From Osedax fenrisi (Eukaryota; Annelida; Polychaeta; Sabellida; Siboglinidae): DNA of 64,000 nucleotides. The stretch is from assembly GCA_964019155.1 (NCBI GenBank), contig OZ025240.1:32436007-32500006 (forward strand). Direction: 5' to 3'. Under the pieces are notes generated by a model, which was not told where the DNA came from, searched no databases, and saw only the letters and a program-made list of their open reading frames with translations. Below are positions 23,982 to 33,134 of this stretch, one piece after another (the stretch's first letter is position 1; each line of letters begins with the position of its first letter). The translations under genes and the position numbers were made by a program.

Positions 23982-25842
23982 TAGTTTAATAATAAATATT
24001 TATAAATTAACCACCTTCGTTTATATACAATAGTTTTCCATTTGTTTTGAATACCGCGGGAGTAAATCAAGCTAACATATCACGAAACGATCAAACTGAT
24101 GCATCTCAACATCTGACTATAAGTAACATGAAACCTTCAACTGAATCCGGAAATAAGTTACATATTGTTAGTCTTGTAATTTATTTGTTCTAAGTGTGTA
24201 TTGTATACTATTTATAAATATCCTATGTATATATTACATATAGGTTATATAAATAATATATATATATATATTTAATATTGAATATGGTTTATTAAGTAGA
24301 AATAAAATACAGTATATACAATTTCTGTTCAAAGGAGAGTACCAGAAATTATCTTGTAATCTATACTCACAGCGAGGGTACCCTCCATGTAGTATATAAT
24401 AATATAATAATACAATACAATTTGTCAACGATAACATTGTGATTAGTAAAACGTGAATAATATAAATATGTAAGTGCACTGCCATGGCTAGCTACAAATC
24501 TAGTCATATAATAAACTAAAAACAAATTAAACTTCAATAGGGTACAGGAACTACTATGAAATCAGCCACCCTAGCGGTACTAAATGAATGCCAACAAAAC
24601 TATCACAAATCTATTGCTTATTACGGATGTATGGGTAAGAGTTAAAAGTTATAGCATTATATGTGTCTTCTATATATATATATATATTATATTAACAACA
24701 TTATTTTTTTTTGAAAATATTCAAATATATTCAAATATAAACATTTAATTTTTATATTATAAAGTATACAAATATTTGAAAAATATTTAAAATTATTTTA
24801 TATTTTAACTATAATTAAATATTTTATTAAAAAATGATGATGTTATTAAATTCTCATTATATTTAGTAAAACTATAAGTATGTATTCTAATAGTAATTAA
24901 TACATATTAAATTAAACTTTAATTATATTATGTAATATTTTATATATATATAAAAACATTATATGGTTAGATATTCATAGAAATAATAATATTATAGATG
25001 TAAATAATCGTACCTCGCACATAAACACACACACACACACATATATATTAAAGGATTTACATATAATTTGTATTATTATAAGTACATTTAATTATTTCAA
25101 ATTTAAATATAAAGTTGTTTATAAAATATAGGAAAATATTGATACGTATAATATATTATATATAACGAAATTTTTATAAATGTGTAAGTATTGAATAACC
25201 GTTTCCATTTCAGGGGCGCCGGTGGTCTATTGAGACCGCGTGAAGAAACCCTATGTACTAACATGAAAAGGTATATATATATATACTTTACAATTATTAA
25301 TATATTATCTAACTATTATATTATTATAGGAAATTGCACGAAAAATAGTAGTCTTAGAAAAAAAGATGAATATTTTATATGATTATTGATGGATCCGAAA
25401 TTAATATTAATATTATATTATTTATTATTTCAACAAATATTTAATCAAGAACTATCTATAAGAATGAATAAATATATTATAATGCATATTTATTATTTAT
25501 TAATATATACTTACTTTATTTGTAATTGAACCTATATGAACAATAAGGGACACTTTCACAATGCTGTTAATGATATAAATTATGTTATTATTTTATTTCT
25601 TCTGTAATAATATATTACATTTAAATACAGGATATATATTTATTAATTAATTAATGTATATATAAATATAATATCCAATTAAATATCAGTATAACTAAAT
25701 AACCACTCGACAAGCATACGTTAGAACATCTGATAAGCATTTCACACTATATAAATACGATTGTTGTTACAGATATCAATCGTGTACTTCTCACTCGAAG
25801 TCCGTGCGATGGAAATTTAACGATGGATATAATATGGATTAA
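11629..25842 (+). CDS. CILP-like: CILP-like extracellular matrix protein gene (about 20 exons)
   Basis: A secreted protein resembling cartilage intermediate layer protein. GT/AG exons: 11629-11796, 11940-12071, 12545-12644, 13646-13794, 14082-14243, 15223-15356, 16556-16690, 17991-18194, 18442-18559, 19235-19369, 19639-19770, 20003-20082, 20185-20367, 20878-21033, 21404-21553, 22060-22268, 24034-24166, 24541-24634, 25214-25270, 25773-25842. Up to the exon ending at 24634 every join keeps one frame. Domain order matches CILP: a small beta-sandwich segment, an Ig domain, a cysteine-rich part, a DPRN-containing middle domain, a dibasic RRKRR site, then the C-terminal half. Two defects are visible: TAA at 16625-16627, and a phase clash at the join to 25214. 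No thrombospondin repeat or signal peptide was found upstream, so the 5' end is incomplete. It may be a decaying gene or an allele with errors. Confidence 0.85.
12545..13794 (+). CDS. CILP-like: CILP-like exons 3-4: immunoglobulin domain
   Basis: Exon 12545-12644 gives RPSITSNPTNQVSYEG, VTLNCSA (first Ig cysteine) and TIEW. Exon 13646-13794 gives FLNGVLLEAG and the end-of-domain motif EAGEYKCRAVSEAGKTFS with the second cysteine. The donor inside TG/GTTACG joins with G to make the invariant Ig tryptophan, which fixes the splice site. An intron of 1.0 kb splits the domain after this tryptophan. Confidence 0.85.
14082..15356 (+). CDS. CILP-like: CILP-like exons 5-6: cysteine-rich linker
   Basis: Exon 14082-14243 (SPEVTDTCSDVKSKM...GTCGTEACIS) and exon 15223-15356 (DKCCIGVQNILLDIKCEG...KCGCSVCSS) carry nine cysteines in CC, C-G-C and C-x2-C patterns. 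The section sits between the Ig domain and the next beta domain, as the cysteine-rich stretch does in CILP. Splice phases 1 and 0 are consistent. Confidence 0.75.
15702..16462. mobile_element. MITE candidate in a CILP-like intron, GTGTCCGTAT family
   Basis: The left end (15703-15755) reads GGGGGTGTCCGTAACTG...CCGAATACGGACACCC. The right end (16418-16461) reads GAGTGTCCATATTCGG...CTGTCCGTATTCGG...TTTCCCC. The motif GTGTCCGTAT or its complement occurs at least seven times within 760 bp and nowhere else that I noticed. Ends starting with GGGG in inverted orientation suggest a non-autonomous DNA transposon. Confidence 0.5.
16556..16690 (+). CDS. CILP-like: CILP-like exon 7 with an in-frame TAA
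   Basis: A 45-codon exon between a GCACAG acceptor and GTATGT donor, phase 0 on both sides. It reads LVGDDFDAGKRESTITVRGY, NGP, a TAA at 16625-16627, then INVQNGKFTFASEFKENVVF. The residues on both sides of the stop align with the CILP segment in which a short turn precedes G-x-F-x-x, so the stop lies inside coding sequence. A single base change could create it. It could reflect pseudogenisation, a heterozygous null allele or a base-call error. Confidence 0.8.
16691..17990. other. CILP-like intron, nothing recognised
   Basis: 1.3 kb of AT-rich intron between exons 7 and 8 with no coding segment, repeat unit or structural RNA that I can support. The stretch at 17740-17870 is less AT-rich, but all frames are closed by stops. 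Confidence 0.5.
17991..19770 (+). CDS. CILP-like: CILP-like exons 8-11: middle domain and dibasic processing site
   Basis: Exons 17991-18194, 18442-18559, 19235-19369 and 19639-19770. The sequence YRDGRKFTGNALVYASFADP followed by RN, then DDEG, RMLQTYGV and ALWTVDLESGGWEKYG, matches the CILP block that ends in a furin-type site in vertebrates. Here the basic cluster is IRRKRRD, encoded at about 19733-19754. In CILP this cleavage releases the C-terminal half; the same processing is inferred here. Confidence 0.85.
20003..22268 (+). CDS. CILP-like: CILP-like exons 12-16: first part of the C-terminal half
   Basis: Exons 20003-20082, 20185-20367, 20878-21033, 21404-21553 and 22060-22268. Readable landmarks are EAACYAS joined to VKVTTG, QPHGIPTYTVCAVSLL, and KSGHLYGTHMADLKL...CVLVRCPDQNQTTEV, which match in order the CILP C-terminal region. 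All phases close. The donor of the first exon is GTTAGT after GCATCT; reading on would meet a stop. Confidence 0.8.
21128..21221. repeat. (GTA)n microsatellite
   Basis: About 30 uninterrupted GTA/AGT triplets in the intron between exons 14 and 15 of the CILP-like gene. The tyrosine-rich open frame on the minus strand is only this repeat. Confidence 0.95.
22388..22490 (+). pseudogene. Orphan exon-like segment resembling the start of a C2 domain
   Basis: After a TTCTTCAG acceptor the plus strand reads VGVVNIQINVCYTYGKLTVM followed by IPSENLIWG. The spacing of G-x-I-x-I...Y...GKL-V...NL fits the first two strands of a C2 domain. It lies in a CILP-like intron in a phase that does not fit the neighbouring exons, and no continuation of a C2 domain follows. 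It is a short match and may be chance, or a captured exon fragment. Confidence 0.3.
22620..23420 (+). mobile_element. Decayed CR1/L2-type LINE reverse-transcriptase fragment
   Basis: Broken frames still show the order of a CR1/L2-type reverse transcriptase: a degraded motif B (MKYGIPRGSALFS), motif C region (YVDNIQLY, expected ADDxQLY), then DINEWLNNNNILLNTSKT, and near 23370 a C-terminal HSHTLLDTYN segment. Many stops and indels show it is long dead. It lies in the intron between CILP-like exons 16 and 17, sense to the gene. Confidence 0.75.
23641..23937 (-). mobile_element. tRNA-derived SINE, copy 1
   Basis: Read on the minus strand, the 5' end has an RNA polymerase III A box (TGGCTCAGTGG) and, about 35 bases on, a B box (GGTTCGAACC), the pattern of a tRNA-derived head. 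A conserved body of about 200 bp follows and ends in an A-rich tail of AATAACAAAAAATAAC type. A second copy lies at 54743-55053 with the same body, order and tail. The tRNA part lacks a complete foldable cloverleaf, so it is not a tRNA gene. Confidence 0.85.
24034..25842 (+). CDS. CILP-like: CILP-like exons 17-20: C-terminus, with a phase clash
   Basis: Exon 24034-24166 (FPFVLNTAGVNQANISRND) and exon 24541-24634 (GTGTTMKSATLAVLNECQQN...YYGCM) continue the frame. The latter leaves one base at a strong GTAAGA donor. Joined to 25214 it gives GAPVVY and TGA at 25231-25233. In the other frame, 25214-25270 reads AGGLLRPREETLCTNMK and splices in phase to 25773-25842 (RYQSCTSHSKSVRWKFNDGY...), ending at TAA 25840-25842. 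Either the protein ends at 25233, or one base is missing or extra near the join. Confidence 0.65.
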
Positions 25843-25974
25843 TAATATCCGGGACATACAGTATACTGCTTCTACTATAGTATACTACTAATACTACTAC
25901 TACTGCTACTACTATATCATACTACTATCATTCTTTCTCATATACTTACTTAGGTACGTAAGTCCAATGACGAT

Positions 25975-27680
25975 TTCGTCGTAGGGGGCATATCATAATG
26001 ACGAACACAACTTTTTCCATTCTTCACGATCAGCCGTCTTATTTAAGAGTTCGCGTAAGGGGAGATTATACCAGTCCAAATATGGCATCTATCTTGTTTC
26101 TATTAGAACAGCCTCTTTTTTTACTAATTTCAATGATACCCTGAAATATCATATTAGCTAGCTCTTTTTACCTGTAATTTTCTAGAGTGGTCTGCTATAT
26201 TATATCTATAAATATATTGTATTAAACTATAGAAAATAGGCAACACAATCTTACACCCAATGTATTTGGAAAGGGAAGTCTAATTTAGCTGTTTAATAGA
26301 ATATAGCTTGTAATTATATAGTGATTTTATTATGTTGAATGTGTATACAAATTGTCGTCATGGTAAGCCATAAACCATCATGCCATACTCTATCAAAAAG
26401 TAAGTTAAAGTCGATGAAATTGTAATATAATTTCCTTTATTGATCAATGTGTTTCCCTATTAGAAGTATACAGTTTAGAATGTATTCGATGGTGCTTCTA
26501 CTTATCATACAGCCTGCCTATTCCTCTGCCAATATATGTTCTGCCTGCGTGGTTTACCGATTCAAAATGACTCTTAGTAGTATTTTGCTCGTGTGACTTA
26601 TGAAACTATTTGTTCGATAGTTTGAGCAATTTTTGAGGTGACCTTTATTTGGTATAATCAATGATGTATTCCATAATTTTGGCCATTCATTTGTTATCCA
26701 GATTTTGTTACACAGTTTAGTAAAAAATATATCAGTTTTTACCAGTCTACCTTCTTTGATAAGTTCACTTGATATATTATCGATTCCCAGTGATTTGTCA
26801 TTCTTCAGGCAATTTATTGTCTTTTCAATTTCTGGTGTCAGTATTTGCAGCGGCTATCCTCGGCTGCTACTGCTAAAGTATATACACTGCTACCACTACA
26901 CAAATTCTGATATATTGTCGTACATTCTTACTATGAAAAATGTCCCATTATTGTCGTTTTGCAATGTATCGCAATCAGTATTAATTTTAAAGATATAGAG
27001 TTCTTTGAAATACCCTGTCCATCTTTATATACTGAAATTATTATCAGCAAGCGGTATACGATTGTTGTCTTCTCTAGGTTTCTAATTAGTGATTAACGAT
27101 AGTGTTTGATTGGATTATCTTTTGCTATATATTCCCCTTCTCAAATATTTTTTAATTTACTTGCACTGTGAGCTTGGACATTCATTATTTACTGCTTTCG
27201 TATTACCAAAGCCCTTTGATATTACTATGTAGCATATTATGTATCCATCTATATTCTCTAGCATGTTCTTCATTTTGATATTTAATTTTCTTCAAACGGA
27301 GCATAAATTTGTATCATTTTTATATTCATTAGATAGGATGCTATCCTTAATGATATAATTCTGCTAGAGAATACTATATAGTTTAGAATAACAAAGGTCA
27401 ATTTCTTTCTCACATTAAAATCATCTCCGTAATGATGGATTGTTGATGACTATTTTAAACTATCTTATGACTTTCATCAGTAAGAAGTTAACTATAGTGT
27501 TTCCATCTTATTTCTGCTAAACCAATAATGTCCCATTTATAGTGATTTAGCTCCCTTGTTAGTTCGTGTATTTTCCCGATTTCCCTATGTTACGGACGAC
27601 ACCAGTCGGACGTTCCATGTATACATATACAGGTATGCACATGGTCTTGACACATGTTGGAAGTTGAATCATCTTCATTG
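25975..27680 (-). mobile_element. RTE-like LINE relic with internal deletion
   Basis: On the minus strand the endonuclease start is readable near 27620-27540 (YTWNVR, then IRWKHYG-like text in shifted frames) and again near 27300 (SSRIISLRIASY..IQIYAPFEEN). The rest of the endonuclease is gone. RT segments follow: LGIDNISSELIKEG, NEWPKLWNTSLIIPNK, CSNYRTNSFISHTSKILLRV, then STIEYILNC...YYNFIDFN...DRVWHDGLW, and NKTADREEWKKLCSSL near the 3' end. Stops and frameshifts are frequent. Confidence 0.75.
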
Positions 27681-28084
27681 TTGCCTCATTTGATACCGTG
27701 GGGTGTAAAGTTTGTGTGTTTTGGATCCAAATCGACTGTTTGCTGTTGTGATCATCTGAGTAGTTTTACTTTCTAACCATTACATACTTACTTAACTCTC
27801 TTGCTTTGGCACCACGCGCCACACCCTGTAAACCATATCAACATATGGGCTAAACTTACAAGATGGACCAGGAGATGATATATGCACTACCTGATAAATT
27901 GATCACTGAAAGAATCATCATGAGTTACAAAAACAAACAACACAACATTACGGATGGGGTAAGCCCCGGGATAACAATGGCAGCATTGTCTATCGGAACA
28001 AGGATATAAGTGAAAAATTAGCTACTAGTGAAATTATTAATATTCAGCAGAGAACTAGATAAACTAGAACTCAGCAGAGAACTA

Positions 28085-29056
28085 GATAACTAATAATGTG
28101 ATTTAATCGGAAACAAGATGGATAGGAACATGTAAAGTTATCATCGATAATGACCATACATTTGTATACAGCGGCCATGAAAAACTAAAAATAAATGGTG
28201 TTGGCTTCCTAGTTAGGAAAGAGCTCACTGACTCTATATTAGACTTTAAATACATCTCAGATAGAATTATCTTAATACAAATTTATGCAAAACCTAAAAA
28301 TATAACTGTTATACAAGTATATGCACCTAATACTGATTATCCTGATGACGAAATTTAGGAATTTTAAGAATTAATTGAAGATAATATAAGGAATTATTCG
28401 AAAAAAGATATTTTGATTGTACTTGATGACTGGAATACAAAATCAGGAGAAGATGCATATTCAATATGGCTAAATGCTATAGGAAGTTTTGGTATTGGTA
28501 AAACAAATTGTAGAGGAGAAATACTACTAGAATTCGCAGAGAAGCACAATATTGTCATTTCTAATACACTGTATATTCATAAGCATTCAAGAAAAATAAC
28601 ATGGCGTTCTCCAGATGGAATGACAAACAATCAGATCGACTATATTTTAACACCACAAAGATTCAAATCAAGTGTCATCAAAACCAGTATAAGAACATAT
28701 CAAAAATAGTGACTACGATCTAATTATCTACAACATCAAAATTAAGCTGTGTATCAACAAATAAAAAAAATTAATAGAATTCGATATGACTTATATAAAC
28801 TTCGAAACCCAGTCCTTGCTATAGAATATAGCGAAAAACACAAACTTGTAATACTTCAAAATAAAATAGATGAAATCGATGTTAATAACATTCTCTTTAA
28901 GATCGAAAAATCAATACATTTAATAGTTAATACAGTTATTGGAAAACACCGAAATAATAAGCAGTCTTGGATCACCTAATATATTTTAGATATTTGTGAT
29001 AAAAGAAGGACACTGAATTCAACTAGAAAGACTAATCCAGAACTAAAAAACGAATA
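28085..29056 (+). mobile_element. RTE-like LINE relic, left part: AP endonuclease and linker
   Basis: The plus strand gives a fairly well kept endonuclease: VGFLVRKELTDSILDFKYIS, IQVYAPNTDYPDDE, a degraded catalytic segment VLDDWNTKSGED (usually GDWN/GDFN), GKTNCRGEILLEFAEKHNIV, and RSPDGMTNNQIDYIL. After a frameshift the linker ends NSTRKTNPELKNEYR near 29058. It stops where the CR1/L2-like element begins and resumes at 30815. Stops at about 28359, 28367 and 28708 make it inactive. Confidence 0.8.
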
Positions 29057-29085
29057 CAGGTAAATTAATATTTACATGATCAGTT

Positions 29086-30811
29086 AATGTGTTATATTAC
29101 GTCCACCTTCCTCTTCAATTTTTGATAGATTCACGACTCCATCTTCTGAACTTATTGTAAAACTATTTATATCCACAAAATCTATATCTGTTAACGATCC
29201 TTTACCTCTTGCCCTTCTCCACAAATTAGCTTATGTACTTGAGCCGCATATACACGCATTCATAAATCAGAGTTTCAACTATCTATATTACCTGACTCAA
29301 TGAAAACAGCTTCAATCACTCCAATTATTAAATATGCAAAAGGAAATGCCGACGATTTAAATAACTACCGACCTGTATCACAACTACCAATATTTTCAAA
29401 AATTATCGAACGAATTATCAGTCAACAAATAACTCACTTCCTGATAAAGAATAACATTCTTCATCCCCCTCAAAGTGTATATATGCCAGGTTTAAGTACT
29501 GAAACTGCGATTTGTATGATCAATAATGATATTTTATTGTCCAAGAAAAGTACACTCCTCATGTTGTTAGATATGTCAGCAGCATTTGACACACTTAATC
29601 ATACGATCCTACTATCAAGATTAAGAGAAATTGATATATCTAAGGCTGCCCTAGAGTGGTTTACATCATATATAAAATATCGATCTTGTAATGTTAAAGT
29701 TGGTAGCTCGACATCAACACTTCGCCTCATTGCAAATGGTGTACCTCATGGTTCCGTTCTTGGACCAATTTTATTTAATATATATTGCTCTCATTTTTAA
29801 ATTATTTAAAAATCACCCTAACATTAGATTTCACTCTTTTGCTGATGATCTACAAATATACACTGATGCTCAATCTCCAAATGATTCTGATGCACACACC
29901 AACTTATCAAATTGTTTAAAGGATATTATTGAGTGGTGTAACTTAAATTCACTGAAATTGAATCCTGGAAAAACTCAAATAATATTTATCGATCCTAATA
30001 AAAATTCAACATACAATAAACATCAATTTATATTCAATACACAAATTATTGATCTCACCAAAAAGGTTCATAATATTGGCGTTATTTTTAACACGAATCA
30101 TGATATTTTACCTTTTATTTCAATAAAAATAAGAAATGCTAATTTTCATCTTTACCGTATCCGTAAAATTCGCAAATCCATCACTTTTAAAACATGTAAA
30201 TCAATAGTAACTAGTCTTGTGTTATATACCTCAGATTATTTTAATATCCTACTAATCAATCTCACAGCTAAAGATCTAGAGCCAATAGTAAAGTTGCAAA
30301 AAAGAGCAGTTAGAACAATATACAACTTGCCATATAAATCAATAAACAATGATATATATATATTACTAGACTGATGACGAAACTGCAGTGGCATAAAGTT
30401 TCTTCGCGTATAATATACAAACTCTTAGTACTAACACATCTTGCCTACCATCATCATACCCCTTCATATTTAGCAGGACTTATACAGCCACATATTCAAG
30501 AACGAAGCTTAAGAAACGTCCATCTACATCGACTGGAAGCATCCCCGTTAAGCTTCAGTCATCGTGATCACTCGAGAGCTTTTCGTATCGCAGGCCCAAA
30601 TGAATGGAACAAGCTTCCCTTTTATCTTCCTCTAATAATTAATACGCTTAGTTTTAAAGCTAAGCTAAAAACTTATTTATTCAGTATCGACTGAACTTTG
30701 TTAATTGTTAATTTTAATAATTTCTCTCTATGTGGAGAGTATACACTATTGTTAATATATATTATATTTAAACGGTGTCTAAATAAAATAATAATAATAA
30801 TAATAATAATA
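29086..30811 (+). mobile_element. CR1/L2-like LINE, 5'-truncated, inserted in the RTE-like LINE
   Basis: The RT domain runs from DPLPLALLHKLAY-like text through YRPVSQLPIFSKIIERI, motif A LLDMSAAFDTLNH, motif B NGVPHGSVLGPILFNIY, a frameshift near 29790 in an ATATATA stretch, and motif C FADDLQIYTD (catalytic DD intact). After LLD-TGA at 30371-30373 the C-terminus continues at 30374 with QWHKVSSRIIYKL...NEWNKLPFYLPL and ends KTYLFSID at 30694. The 3' UTR ends in AATAAAATAATAAT...(AAT)8. No 5' UTR, ORF1 or endonuclease is present. Confidence 0.85.
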
Positions 30812-30814
30812 TCA

Positions 30815-31140
30815 ATATTCGAAGATTAATGAAACAATCAAAAGAAGATTGGTTTCAAAAGCAATGTATCTCTATAAACGAAGACATGTCAAGAGGCATA
30901 GCCTACAAAAGAGCATAACATACTCTAAACATGCTAACGAAGACTACAAAAACTATACTAATTATTGATAAAAATGACCAACGTATAACTTATAATGAAT
31001 AATTATTTAAAACATGGACTGAATAATGTGAAAAATTATACAATTATCACATCCATCAATGTGTTAACAATTGGAACTCCAAATAAATTAATCACTTGAA
31101 AAAAGTACTAGCTCAGCAAATATCCTGATATAATAGAGCT
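30815..31140 (+). mobile_element. RTE-like LINE relic, right part
   Basis: The sequence resumes as RRLMKQSKEDWFQKQCISIN then AYKRA, HTLNMLTKTTK and FKTWTE-CEKLYN, the linker between endonuclease and RT of RTE-like elements, directly continuing the text broken at 29056. It fades out near 31140 before the RT motifs, so the element is truncated there or has decayed beyond recognition. Confidence 0.75.
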
Positions 31141-31407
31141 ATTTTAGGTTAAGAAATTTGAATCTATAAGAATATTCAATTATTTTACATATAGTTATAA
31201 TTTAAAATAATTGATATAGCTATTCCTGAGTATACTAATATATTGATATATATATATTAATATATATTATATATATATACACTTTATATCAATTGTGTAT
31301 ATTAATTATTGAAATATTAATATACTATATATTATATATAATAAAATTAAGATTTAATTATTATATTATTTAAATAATTTATAATATATGTGTATGCAAA
31401 TATATGT

Positions 31408-31430
31408 GCGCACGCACATTATGCGTGCGC
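31408..31430. other. GC-rich perfect hairpin upstream of the class A GPCR
   Basis: GCGCACGCA and TGCGTGCGC form a 9-bp perfect stem around the 5-base loop CATTA. It lies about 240 bp before the receptor ATG and is strikingly GC-rich for the region. A regulatory role is possible but not shown by the sequence. Confidence 0.5.
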
Positions 31431-31672
31431 TCGCCGTACGTATGTACCTATAGATATATGTGTATATACATATCTACCATTATATATGTAATAAAATATG
31501 TAAACATATTCTGTGATTTTATAAACTTCTCTATATTAAGTGTTTTGCGAAATATATGTATTACTATATGTATATATTCATGCTATTGGTAGTCATCTAT
31601 GTGTATATTGATAGTTTAATATATTTGTAGTAGTATTAATATATATTAATAAAAACAATCAATTAGTTCAGG

Positions 31673-33134
31673 ATGTTTAACGTAACAGAATTTGATGCAT
31701 CAGCACATTACGCTGATGTATATACCAGTATGTACACCGAATCTTATGTTAACGATTCTACGGAAATAATAGCCAGCGTATCGAATTCTTCATCCCGGTT
31801 CAAGACTACGATCTACACCTCCTATCTGATTATCTCGATAATCGGAATCATCGGAAATGGCATCACTATACTTCTAACGACGAGGAGTAGTAGGCTACGA
31901 AAACCGCGGGTATACGTACTGATGGTTAACCAATCGCTAGCCGATATGTTCACGTGCTTAGTGGCTCTACTGTGGATAGGCACCGACCTGTACGTGAGTG
32001 TAGGTAGTGGGCGGGGCTCGGGGGCGTGGCTACACTGCGTGTTCGTGCGCAGTCAGTTCATGATAGCGTTTACGACGTGCGTATCTTCCTACAACCTAGG
32101 TCTGATATCGGCCGAACGCTGCTACAGTATATTGGCACCCATACGGCACCGGCTACGCTGCACTAAAGTCCGCCTCGCGTACGCATCGCTAGTGGTATGG
32201 GTGTACGGCTGCGCGCTGATGATGGCGTACGCGTTCCCCACTAATGGGGCTCGACCGAATGGGGCAGGGTGCTACAATTGGGATAGATTCCCGAGTGGCG
32301 AGGTGGCCAGGCTATTCTCCGTAGCCGTACTGTTGGGTTTCAACGGAGTGCCTATAACTATAATGGTAGTGTCGTATACGCTGATATACGTGTCGGTAGC
32401 CGGTAAGAAAGGGGTCAAAGATCACCTGGAGATGAACGTTATAAAGATGCTGGCTACCTGCGTATTGGTGTACATCGTTTGCCATTCGTTTAGAAGTATG
32501 ATAGGGGTGCTGTCCAGGTTCAGAGGTTACAGTTTGGGGAGCACTAGCTTCTTAGTCGGTTAGTCGTCTTCGTCATTGTTAATAACCTATATATATTCCG
32601 TGTTGTATTATACTTGAAATTATACTTAAGACTAATTTAAATGACTATAGAAATACATGCACATGTTATAACGCTTAACATTTTACGATAGTACCGTATA
32701 GGTTTACATTCAGAGTTTACATTTAATCGCTATTTATTGTTAAAGTTAACTAATAGTATGACATTATAGGTGTCATTTATTACAGGTACCATATTTCCAT
32801 ATTTCCTATATAGTATATTATTAATAATCAAAAAAAATATTGATTTGTTTTATTTATATAAATTATATTAAATACTAAAAAAATTATAATTCATTCAAAT
32901 AGTTTAATTTAAATAGTGAAATACCTAATAGGTAACTCCTATTATTCACTACAAATAATCCCAACCACAGGCTTAATTCTGATGCAAATAAACTCCACTG
33001 TCAACCCACTGATATACGTTATACAATACAAGGAGTTTCGGTTGGAATTCAAGAGGCAGTTATGCATTCTACTAGGCATAAAGAAGGGGTCGGTGTTCGC
33101 TAAAGAGGCTTCTCAGTTATCTGAGCTGACGTAG
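31673..33134 (+). CDS. Class A (rhodopsin-like) orphan GPCR, two exons, 362 aa
   Basis: Exons 31673-32558 and 32932-33134 join in phase 1 (GTTAGT donor, AATAG acceptor) into 362 codons ending at TAG. An ATG after CAGG starts a 48-residue N-tail with N-glycosylation sites at N3, N27 and N38. Then: TM1 with GN (61-62), TM2 LAD (89-91), C122 and C200 for the loop disulphide, ERC (148-150) in place of DRY, TM4 W176, TM5 P227 and Y235, and TM7 NPLIY (320-324) followed by QYKEFR. TM6 lacks the usual CWxP. The coding sequence is far more GC-rich than its surroundings and shows no lesion. Rhodopsin-like membership is firm; ligand and subfamily are unknown. Confidence 0.9.
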
